Shown: positions 37,001 through 49,000 of the stretch, in pieces | Layout: every line of letters starts with the position of its first letter | How positions within the stretch are numbered: the first letter of the stretch is position 1 | NCBI RefSeq assembly: GCF_003073045.1 | Contig: NC_037593.1 | Location: 1,045,525-1,109,524, forward strand | Direction of reading: 5' to 3' | Source of the DNA: Pomacea canaliculata | Lineage: Eukaryota; Mollusca; Gastropoda; Architaenioglossa; Ampullariidae | Length of the DNA stretch: 64,000 bases | The notes under the pieces: model-generated | The model's input: the letters and a program-made list of their open reading frames with translations, nothing else | Database searches by the model: none | Told to the model about the DNA's origin: nothing | Program-made: the position numbers and the translations under genes

Positions 37001-40000
37001 AAGTGTCCAGTTTCACCTCCTCTCACTCATTGCTTGCTACCCCAATCTCCAGTCACACCTTTTCTTTCTTTCTTCTTTAACATCAAACAAGAACTTTTGC
37101 ACATTCAAATGCATATTTATTAATTCTTTTCAGAAAATTTTTGTGTCTGCTGACAGAACATAACTTAAAAAAAATCATTACAGGGTAAGAAGGAACATAT
37201 CAAAATCCCAATCTCAATAACATCACTGATATGGATTACTAAGAAGAACTATTGGTTAGGTAATCTAAAATCCACAAAGAAGCTCTGGCATCAATATTGC
37301 TCTGAATTAGCTTCTGAGGAAGCAAACGGCATTTGCATTCAAATGACAATAACATTTGATTCAATTATACATGTTTGAGTAGCCTGTTAATAAGCAAAAA
37401 TTATTAACAATATTCTGTCAACAGCAAATATTTTGATCAACATCATACAAAGCATGACATCTCCAGCAAAGAATAAATTCTATATTGTTCACAGTTTCAC
37501 ATCAATTTACCAAGTAACTTATCTGATCAGTTGGATATCGTCATGCTATTATAAATAAAGTGCGAAAGAAAAAGAACTACAGTAAGGTAATTGTGCATTT
37601 TATATCTGAGAATAACTTCTTTTGTAATGTAAACATACACAGATTGCAAGCATGCATTCAGAAAATAAATGCTGATTTCAAACTAAAAAATTGCACTATA
37701 GCTACTCAATAGGCACTATGGATTTATGTAAATTTACAATGCAGCAACAAAGCCGAACTATTTTGTCTATGACTGGATTATCATCACCAGGCTTTGTTGC
37801 CATCAGGTCAATAGGCACTTTAGACTGCAAAATTCCAAACTTTCTGCGAACAAAGCCTATAACTCTCTCAACATGAATTCGTACAGAGGCTATTTTTCTC
37901 GAATTTTCAACTTGTAGTGGGTAAAGTTGCTTTTTCCCATGGGTAAAATCTGGAATTATTAATTTAGCTTGATAAAAAAGAACTTCATCTTCAATGTTGA
38001 AACCTCTGTCGGCCATAATTACATCTCCTGGTAACAAGTTGGACAACAAAGAAGTATTTTCAATGATGTGTTTGTCTGAAGCCCTGCCACCAAATGCATC
38101 TGAAATGTAGCTGATTGAACCTTGTGGTGCGATCCCAATCAGATATTTGGCAGAATGATATTTTTTATAGTTGGAATAAACTTGGATCTGATTGGTTTGG
38201 CCCGAGGGTTTCTGTGCTTCAAGTTCAAAACAGTCAACAATAACAGCAACTTTATCTTTAAAGTTTTCTCTAAAGCACATAGGCATAGACAGTTTCAGAG
38301 CTTCTCTTGAAGGCCAGTGCAACAAAAAAGACAACCGTGCTACAAGTACATCAAGAGTTCTATGAAAACTCCTTTGCACAGTTGACACGGATACTTTCAG
38401 CTGATACCCTATATCCTGGAATTGGTAGTTCAGTCTGATCTTAATTAAACACAGCAAAAACTCTTGCTCTTTGGACAGTGACTGTGTTTGATTAGACATG
38501 TATGGCTCTACCGTTCTGAAAATAAGGTCCATTACTGCCAATGAAGGAAGTCCCGTGTAGAATGGAACTTTAGCTTCATCTTCAACATACACCTGTCTTT
38601 CATAAATAGAACAATGTTGTCTGTTTTTAACTGAATCAAGAAGTCTGGTCTCAGAGTCCTGCATGATTGCATCTATATTTAGTCCAGTCAAATCTGTTTG
38701 AGTGTTCTGATCATTTGAACACGAATCTTCTATGTCACCATGTAAACTTTCTTCGCAAGCACTTGAGCAACCAAAAACACTTTCACATATTTTTTCTTCC
38801 TGGCTTGTCTCACTGCTGATTGATTTTCGCTTCTTGCTTGCAGTATGTAGAGTAAATACCTGTTTTTCGAAGTCTCAGCTTCTGAGCAAGTACTTGATCG
38901 CTCATGTCCCAAGTGTAGAGTGGGAAGCCACGAAGGGCTGTTCCGGAAATTCATATATGCTGGCTTTCCTAGACACAAGAATAAAACAACCCATGAATTA
39001 CATCTTTGTGATATTAACTACAAAAAAATAATAATAATCAGCACTGAAACAAAATAAACCAAATACACGTCTAAAAATAAAAATAATGAAGTAGAAATAA
39101 CATTTTTTATCCTCTCTCTCTATAGCTATAGTTTATTAGTCGTGGTCATGCATAATGAAAGTCTTGTTTTGATGTTCACTCAAATCACGTGAACTGTCAC
39201 CAACCTACAATGAAGAGAATATTTATCACAATGTGTACAACATGCAGAACAATGTTAAATACTTTAGCAATTTGGAAAGCGTCTGGTTTCTTACCGCCAA
39301 CAAAGTGTTTCGAACAGATAACTATTTTGTTCCACTTCTCTTCTGTTGTAATATCCTCTCGGTAAAGCAGACGACGTCGTTCTTCTGTAAGTTTTCTTGT
39401 TTCGTCGCCTTGGTTCAAAATAATTTTGGGTATCCTATGAAAAGATACATCTAGAGGAACATTTCGTTTACTGCAGGGCTTGTTTCCGCATCCTTTTATA
39501 CCGCAGACGACCATGATAACCGATCAGTTGCCAGCAAGCTTCCGTAACCACTGCTTAGTAGGGAAAGAAAAATGGCCGCTGAAGCAGCTCGCAAAAACTG
39601 ATGACGTCACGTGAAAACCACCCATACCTTTTACCCCAGTGATTCTGCAATCCAGACATCATGGATGTTCCATTTGAAAGGCCAGCGGTTACATCTACCA
39701 TGCAGCTAATTTCACCTGGAAGCGTGATCTTTCTTTCAGGAGATTAAGAGAAAGTCGTGTGTGATTCCGTGAATGTGATGCATATAGTAACAAGAGAAGA
39801 TATCTACAGGCGGTGTGTCTCTTGCTGCTGTTTCAGTCAGTCCTTTTTCTGGGCCACGCGCGTGGGTGCGTGTATTCGGGTCGGGGTTGGTGTGTGTGTG
39901 TTGGGTATGTGTCGGAGGGGGGTGCAGTGGGATTGCTCTAGTCAAGTGATTTTAAGTCGTTCACTAGGATGCCAAACAAGAGATCGAGGTGAAGTCTTTA

Positions 40001-43000
40001 CTTGCTCATTCATGCCACGGTTTCTTGCCCAAAACCAAAGTGGCGCTAGCTGTAGAAGTGAGGAGAGTGGAGATTGTACTTATCAAGTCACTCTTATCGG
40101 ACACTAAGAACAGCTTCTGGCTTGTAGCTAGATAGCACATGGGCCTCTCTCCCTTGGGCTTCGTTCCCCCCTCTCTGCCTCTCTGTCTGAAACTGCTTCC
40201 TGTGCAGAGGAGTGTTCCAAACATCAGCTAGTTGGGAGAAGTATTTTTCTGGACTAGCCTTATAGTTGGTTTGTATTTGGGGTTAATGTAGTGAAGCTTA
40301 GTAAGCGCGTGTAGGGCTGCAGTTGGGAAACTTGAGCTGCAGCCCTATAGACACAAGTGTAAATCAGATCAAGGAAGGGAGGAGAAGAGGATGTTGGTTG
40401 CTAATGCAGCCAATCCTTAGGTCAGAGTTGCACAGCTTGTATAGCGACAACTGCATCCCCGCAGAGACAGGGGTTGGCGCACGAGAGTTAGTGCTTATGG
40501 CGCCTGGTCTGGTTTATGTGGAACGCCTCATCCCTATAGATATGTGTGCTGCAGTAACAAATCCCTAATTTATGGCTAATCGTAACAAATGTGTAGGCTT
40601 GTTTTTTTGTTGTTGTTTTGTTTGTTTGTTTTTTTCCTTCTGCCGCTTTACGCCAGCGAATTATATTACGTCCCGCCAAAAGCATAAATAAAGCCAAAGT
40701 CTGCGAAAAGAAACTGTAACTATTGTCTGAAGACAATATAAGCATTAGCTACTAAACAGTGTGTGTGTGGCGAGGGCATGCACAAGCATTCACTGCAAGT
40801 TCAATAGGACCGGTTCAACGTAATAGATGGGAATGCCCGGCTCGTGCTGAGACCAGTACAACCTTGTGGGCACTACAGGTTTGACGATGCTATCAGAATT
40901 ATGTGCAACGCACGTGGTTGAAGATGTTTTCAAGACTTGCGAGGACTGTACGTATTCGAATTTTTTTTATTTTTAAGACGTGACTTATTAGAATACTGTC
41001 GTCCCTTCAGCAGCAGGCGGTGTTGATATGCACACGAATATGCAGCACACCTGCCAACGCCATGGGTGCAGTCGCTGTGAGATGAGCATCTTGACTACCA
41101 GCCAGCTTGGCACTAGTGAGGACAAGTCAGACTGCCTGGCAGATACCAAAGTCAGGCTCAGACACCTTCACCAGCGGCATCTATGGCAGCTGTGAGAACG
41201 TCAACTTGCGGGCAGCCAGAAACGCAAACAAAGGGCAAGGATTACTCTTTCTGGTGGGGAGGCACTCTTAAATTTCGTTAGGGGTGATGATGGTGGTAGT
41301 AATAGTGTTGAAATATATCACGTGATCAAGCTGGTGAACCATTGTTTGCAGTGAGTTTTCTGTATCATGTCTGATTCATCATCATCAAAACTGAAAACTC
41401 CCAGAGGAGCAGCTGCCAAATGCTGGGAGCAGGGCGGCAACAGGCCGTGTGTGTGTGTACTGCATCACGACGACCGAATCGCACCAAAGCTAGATCGATG
41501 GAGCGAGTTTAATATTGGTGCTATAGGCCATAGTCGGCTCATTGATATGGCCGTGAGTCATAGGGGCTGGCGTCATACTGGTCGATGTTGGCCACTTGGT
41601 AATGGCAGTTACTTCGTTTTTTAGAGATGGTTTGAAACTGCAGATGATCGGGTGGCCGAATATTCCACACAACCCTCTTGGAGCTGATTTGCAGCAAAGG
41701 TGACATCGTGGAGTCTCAGCAGAATGTAGGCCACAAGAAATGTGTCATAAGTTATCATTAAACCTCTACCTGTACCATCACATACACGTGACATTGTGAT
41801 GCCTGGTCATACATGCCAGACGCGTCTGTATGGATGGCAATGCCTGTGGCGATATCGTTGTGTCTGTATAAACATCACATCTAAAATACATGTTTATATG
41901 TCATAGCCATTTTTGTCTGTGTACATACAGGCAGAAGCTTATCTTTTCCTTATGTGTCACCATAGAAACATCACGTCCTCATGTCTGTACACTGACCACA
42001 GTCATGACTACCAAAATATCACATTATGCTCACATACGTTACAAAGCAACTATGACTTTTAAAATTGACTTTGCACACAGCGTGTTACGAACCAATAACT
42101 GTTTTTGAAGTAGTTCACGCATACTGGAAGATGCGAAGAAGCTTGTGTTACTGTGTCGAAAGACAGACGAGACAGGTTAGACTAGAGAATGCGCCACAGG
42201 CATATCCACGTGAGGTGGAGGAGAGGATACACAGGCTAGACATACTCCTATCTTCTGCCGCAACCTGACAAGTGAACCAGATGCGTTGAAATCACATGAA
42301 AAGAGGGTGTTGGTGTTCTGAGTTCTTCTCACTGCACAAGTGGCGCTTCTCCGTGCTGGGGAGAGTGTAGAAGTAAGCTTATCACTGCACCATTGGAACC
42401 AGTATCAGTCTACTGCTAGCAATACTTTACTGGCCCTAGATTGGGTAGAATGGGTGAGACTGCGTCGTCTCGGAGTGTGGTGCCTTTTGGGACTTTGAGT
42501 AGTAGAAATACCTGGTGCTCTCTGCTGGTCATGAATTTGTTGTACTAAATCTTTGTACTGTAGGTTTTAATGAAGTCTGTTTCTGTAATGATCAGCAGCC
42601 AAAGCCTGCTGTGACAACCAATTTCTCTTTCCATACAAGCACTCTGACATGCAGCATGACGATATCGTTGATGTCGTGTCATTATCGGGACACAACATCT
42701 ATACAGATTGAATACACATTGTGGCTTGCCTGTACAGGTTGTACAGATTGTGATAAAATATTGCGATTTATCAGTGTACATACTGAATATTGTGATACAG
42801 ACTAGATCTTGACATTGCGCCAAATTAAATGTGATACATATGATGACATGACATCGACTGTACGTTGCCAAGTGCACTAGGGCTGTGGGCCGATCTGTCC
42901 AAGCTTGTGTTGCCATACCAGTCTGGCAGGTCAGGTGGCTCGGCCCACGCCGGTTTTCTCTCTGTTCCACGTTATCAGACTGAAGACGTTCGGCTGTCGC

Positions 43001-46000
43001 TTTTTCTCCTTTTCTGGCCCCAGTATTTAGAATGGCCTGTCCGTCTGTCTGTCCGCACAGCGGAGTCGGTGCATGTCTTCCGATTTGGACTTGAAACATT
43101 TCTCTCTCGGAAACACCTTTTTGTAACTCGTCCATCCTGTTGTCCTTTCTCTCTCCCCACCCCCTCCTCCAAACTCCTGTCTGTGCGTTGTATTGCTAAC
43201 TGGCGCATGTTGATGTATGTTGTGCTTGTTTGTACTCGATTGTGATGACTACATCACACGGCATCTTGCCCCACTGTCCCTGGTCTCTTGTCAAGCGCAC
43301 TGAGTTCATCTCCGTGTGGGGAAATGCGCTATACAAATCATATTATTGTTGAATGCTGGAGGATGAGCTAAGAAGAAAAAGGAAAAAAAAAAATTAGTGA
43401 GTTTAGTACACAATAAGACTTGCTTTCATGTTCATTTTGTCTGTCATAGGTCGTACTGGTTCGTGTTCTTTTGTTCAGGCGACACAATAGATACTCGGGG
43501 CACCGAAAGGGGTAGGAAGAGGTATAATAACTATTCTGCACGTTGATGTGTATACATGCATGTGAATGTCTGAAGAATACAAAACATTTGTGTTTTCCCA
43601 CCCATCTTTTCCTCCTCCTGAAAGAGAGAGAGAGTGGAAAGACAATGTCTTGGCAGCCATTAAGACACACAAAGAGCGAGAGACACACACGTACAGACAC
43701 GGAGTCGGGTCGGAGTGAAGAGAGAGCAACGAGAAGCCATTAGACGGGATAGAAGTAACGTTAGATGCTTCCGTCTGGAGGTGAACGGTGCAGGCAGCTC
43801 TCGAGCATAGCGAATAGTGAATTTTGCAGGACTTGACAGATGCTGGGCTGAAGCGCATAGCGAAGTGGAGTCCTTTAAGCGTGCTTTTGTCTGGTTTGTT
43901 ACGAGCAGTAAGAGCTGGAAATAAGGACCTGGTGGAATTTTACATGACAGTTCACATTTTAGTTCTACAGACATTTATTTTTTAAAGAAATATTCGCTTA
44001 AATGTAGCCTCACAGTACGCACTGATGTGTCAGTGACCTCGCAATAATAATAACGTGCTGGGGACATTTTAACATGGCACGACAGAGGGGAATAGAGGAG
44101 CCAACTGTCCACCTCTGTACCATCCATGAGTCTCAGTCCTCTCATCAAGGACTGGGAAAAGCAAGTCATCTCTCTGCGCCAGTATTATTAGTAAACGTTC
44201 TGGAATATGTTGCTCTGTGTGTGAGAGAGAGAGAGAGAATTGGCTTGCACGCGAGAGATAAAGAACTGAATAATTTTTCTTTATTTTGTGTGCAGAACAA
44301 GCTGACGAAAAAGTTTCGTATTCAAGGAATTCCACGCCTGGTCATTCTTGATGGAGAGACTGGCAAGACGATTACCGTAGATGGCTTTAATCACCTCATG
44401 GAGGACGAGAATGGCTGTGCATTTCCATGGAAACGGAAGCCATTCTGGGAAATGATTAAAGGAAAGTTATTACATGGCGACAAACAAGAGGAAGTTGATG
44501 CCATGGAAGCGCTGAAGGGAAAAATCATTGGACTCTATTTTGCTGCTAACTGGGTAAGACATCTTGCTATCGGTAATTAAAAATAATCTGATCTAATTGT
44601 AATTAGTCATTTGTAGAGCTTTAGGAAGGCTCCCTCGTTTGCTGAATAGTGGAGAAGGTTGGTGGTCGGGCCTCTGGAAAACTCCCCCTGCCCAGCCAGT
44701 AGAAATGGGTTCGTCATTTATAAGGGAAGGAAAAGGCAGCGGAAGAAGTACCCTAGGCACAGTGAAACACGACGGCAATTACACTTTATCTTCACCATTG
44801 TTTATCTGCATGAATGTTCCATCATGCAGAACGCAATTTAAACTTAACTCACATGTCGTTGTCTGAACTGCTCGTCAGACTTCCCCATTACACTAATAAA
44901 CAAGAATTAGTTTTTCATTTCTTTGCTAACGTATTAGGTACCAGCGATATTGGAAACTACAGATGATTATTTAACACCACATTGTCACGATGCATGGGAT
45001 TTAGCACGCGTTCACTGACGTTAACACAATTTCTTATGTAAAGCCATGCTTCATAATGCGATTTATTAATGTAAAGCCCTCAGAACGATGATCGATGTAG
45101 TCACGACTCTTCGCAGTCGGCGGCAATATTTTAATCACAGTACAGAAGAAGAGTGTTGCGGCTTTATGCACCTCGAGGAGTAACAAAAAATCAACTAATA
45201 AATTAAACAGAAGAAGAGAAAAAGAAAAAAAAAAAGAGAGGAAAGAAAGATACACCTTTTAATGAAGAAAAAATAGTTTGCCATTAATTAATCGATCAGG
45301 AAGAAATAATTTTAAGCTGATACATTTATTTCACAATTTACCAATTCTGTACTTAGTTTTGGACACTGGAACTGTGCATACAGGAATATAGTATACGGGA
45401 ATACTTACTCAACGCTGACAGATTTATTTAATCGCGTTTATGGTAGCCATGTAAGATGCATTGTGCACGTCTTTGTGCACCTTCTCGGTAGGCGATGTGA
45501 CTATATATGGTCATCTTATTCGGAAGACCTCTGCAAAGAGTTTTGTCGCGAGGCAGAGACCACGTGTGGATTCTACTAGGCCGCATCCTTTGTATGAAAC
45601 GATCCCACCCGGCCGCAAAAGAGAAGTTCACCTGGCCACCGTGTTGCAGGCAGCACGAGTGTGTGGCGGAGCAGATAGTTTGACGTGCGACACGTGCGGA
45701 ATGCAGCTGCGCGCCTGTACTCACCTCGTCTGTCGTGTGCAGCTGCTAGACTGAAGGTAACAATTCCCGGCTGCAAGTGCGCTTCCGTCACGGGGGCTTG
45801 GCGCAAACTGCTGCCTTGTGGGAAAGTCTGTCTGCTCCGTAGTAGCATGCAGCTAACGTGTGCTAGGATAGTTTTCACTTGAGACCAATCTTGTCTTATT
45901 GCAAACTCTTCCACAGTCAAGTGCCAGGCTAATGATCTAGCCATACCAAATGAGCGTGGAGCTCTGCACGCGTACTGCCTTAATGGCACACAAACCTTCA

Positions 46001-49000
46001 TATTACTGAAGACAATAGCTTACAGCACTGTGGAACTTTTTGGTAATGGAACAGCAAATATGTTCATTTCTACAGAAACTGCAAAATTTTTGTTGTTGCT
46101 TATTTTGTCAGTGCTCTTGTCTTTGGTACTTTCCTACCTTTTTCATCATCTCAGACAGGCATGTATAGGTCCTTGCGTACAAGTCTTGCTCTCCCCCTTT
46201 TACATATTCAAAATGATGAATAATCCAATAGTGATTTACTTTAATTGTTGAAAGATAGTATTAAAATAATAGGATAAAATATTTTTTTAAATTACTTACT
46301 GTGACCAAGGCTGAAAATTGGAGGACTGATCACGACAAATAATAGGACGATCGGTCAAGACAAGTATGGTGGTTAAATTACGAAGGCGATTGATCCAGAC
46401 TGAAGTGCTCTCTAGGCTGTTTGTCAGGTTGTAAACATCGCCGCCGAGCAGACTGATAGGGCAGGTAACCCCATAGCAGACAGACACGGTGACTTATACA
46501 AACAGGATGCAGATAACCTTCGCCAGACCACTTTACTGTGTTGCCGAATAGCATCCATCCGCCACTTCCTACCTCTCTCGTCTACACTACCCGCCCTGCC
46601 CCTCACAGCGCTACGCCAGGCTCGCACCGACTGACGACGCCAGGCACTAATTTCTCACGACAGCCAACGACTGCTTATCCGTCCTCGGACGTTTGGCTGC
46701 GGCCATTATTGTTATTATGTGTGTGTATGAATGAGAGAGAGCGGGCGTTTGCAGTCGAGCACGTGCTAACCCTGTTAAATATGGCTTTGACCTCTTCGTC
46801 TTGTTTGGTGGTTCTTTTTTCAGATTAACTTATTTTAAGCTGTATTATTCTTCAGATGCAAAAAGAGGAAGAATAATGGTTTATGGTACATGTATTTTTA
46901 TCAGACAAAAAGGTCTTATGTACCTATGCTGGTGCATGTGTATTTTACTTTATAATAACTCTTCTGGCATCTCCCTCTACCAGCCAAAATTAATCGGACT
47001 ATTCATCATTCTTGTATGCACTTCGTTTGGGCAGCGCACAGACTTGTAAGCACTTAATATTGGTATCTGCAACATCTCTGCTGTGAGCATAATAGACTTA
47101 TTTTGGATAAATGTCAAAAGATGTAAACGTTGTAGAACTTGAAAATAAAGTATGCACGCATAGCAGATATCTATGATTTGCCGTTGTTAATGTTGGTTAG
47201 ACGCGGAACTGACAGTCGCTGACTGTGTAGAAGTTGTGGGTTGACATGTTACGTATGTCATAGATTGTGGTGAGCCCCACTACACCATCGTGCAGGCTGC
47301 TTCGTTCAGCTATCATTCGACTCGGGCACGCCAGAGTACCGCTTTGAGATGCTGGAAATATATTGCCTCCATGTAGCACGGGCTGTGTGCGTGCACCTGC
47401 CGGCCCTGGGATGCGAGGCCCACGTCTGTTGGCTTTGCTTTAGAGAGGAGCGCTTCCCAAGTCAAAACGACTTTTAAGGCTGGTCACACGCAGAAATGCA
47501 TAGTGAAAGTCTGACAAATAGCGCCATGGATTTTGCTCTGTGATAGTCTTGTCCAAAATTAAAAAGACAAGTGATGTGCTTTGCTAAAACTTGGGAAGAG
47601 TAGTTTTGTTTCAGCATAATTCACTACATAAGAAGTCAAGCTAAAGGAATAAAGTCTGTACTTGGAGTCAGTTTTGTTAGGGCGGTGTCCATCTCTTTCA
47701 CCATTCCTATATAGAGTCAGCTGGGTCAGCTAACGGGTTAGCAGGTGTAGTATGCATCGTCACACAGGTATATAACCAGCTAAGTAGTGTGCAAGTCTTC
47801 ATGTTCCGGCACCCTTAATTCTAACTAGTAGGCTATCTGCTGCCCCATATACAGGGTGGCCCAGAAGAGACTCTACCATTTAAAAAGCGATTTATTTTTT
47901 ATTTGTTTATTTTGACTTGTTCTTCAAGTCTAATTATGAAAGGGGACGTTACGCAAATGACCTCCATTCGCCGATTTAGAAGGCGGGCTCCTTACTTGAT
48001 GATGGCGCATGTATGCTCCTATATGCCTACAGTGGACCGTCTATTTTCAAAATACCTCATGTTTCTTTATAACAAATTTCCAAGAGTTGAAGTGTTCATA
48101 TCTAAAACTTTAAATATTATTGTGAAAAAGGTTTTGAATTTGTTTAAATGGTAGGGTAATTTTTGGACTTGTATAACTTGTGTGAGGTGATGCCGGAGTT
48201 AAGAATGACAGTCGAGTGTACTCAAGTCCAGTTCACCCATGTTAATGTAATGCATGTCAATTACTTGTGATTAGCTTGATGGCTATTATCAGGGCCGCAG
48301 AGAGAGAGGTTTCCCTAAAATATCTTTCTCCGCTTTTCATCTTGCCGATAGATGTTAGTGCGCTAGTGGAAATGAAGCTGTCTCGTAGGCTATAGTTTTA
48401 GAATAGTATTAGAAAACGACCTCGATAAAGGATGGATCGTGCACGTGACCACCCTTTTCTAGACTGTAGCATGTCAGCGTGTGCACGTCGAATTTGGTGA
48501 GATTACACCTCTTGACATAAAGTGACCTCCAGAACTCCAGATCGAGGAGTCGAAGAAGTCGAAAATTCACACGATGTGTGTGTAAGGCGGGAGGAAGGAA
48601 TGGATGGGTAGAGAAAGATTTATGAACACCGGAGTTGTGGCGGTGGCGATGAGGGCAAGTTCTTGACGTCAGAATTGTGCATGGAAAATCAGTTTAGAAT
48701 GCTAGCAATGTTTATGGCCGAGGCGAAAGCAGCTAGAGTTACGTGCGAACAGAAAGGAGACGCACAGCGCCATCTGGAAAAGATATGACTATGAAGCAGA
48801 TCAAGGGGAGTAATAAACCAGTAGTAAAGATACAGCGCCAGCTCCGGATTACGCCATCATGCTCAGGGTTAGTAACCGAGGCCACAGGAAGCGCCTAGGT
48901 AGCAGAGGTGTCACTCATCGCTCCTGGCAACCCTGACTGGCAAGCACCGTAATAACCGAGGGCTAGGTCACTAGGTGTGAGGAGTCAGGCCTTATACCCT

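Larger units (their letters stand above)
36247..39623 (-). mobile_element. THAP + DDE DNA transposon (ISL2EU / Harbinger-related), 3377 bp
   Basis: The left end GGGTCGTTTTCACTCACGTG and the right end (reverse complement GGGTGGTTTTCACGTGACGT) form short terminal inverted repeats. AT dinucleotides flank both sides (36245-36246 and 39624-39625). A 2-bp AT duplication with GGGTNGTTTTCA ends is, as I recall, typical of ISL2EU elements. It carries one transposase gene on the minus strand (37702-39514) and a degenerate minisatellite at 36500-36970. No YqaJ-type nuclease gene, which some members of the group carry, was seen. The element lies in NXN intron 1, antisense to NXN. Confidence 0.85.

Noticed and set aside
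38846..38868. A 23-nt GT-AG 'intron' that would restore the transposase frame
   Set aside because: Far too short for animal splicing; a single lost A in the adjacent A5 run explains the break better.
42545..43135. 196-codon open frame on the minus strand in NXN intron 1
   Set aside because: No recognisable domain, an unusual composition (Cys/Thr/His-rich), overlapping frames on the other strand, and it lies in repeat-rich intron sequence.
45576..46001. 141-codon minus-strand frame in NXN intron 2
   Set aside because: Overlaps several other open frames, has no family motif and no splice context.
47851..48154. TACAGGGTGGCCCAGAAG, like the end of a mariner-type element, followed by an 83-codon frame
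   Set aside because: No inverted partner end was found and the frame has no transposase motif.
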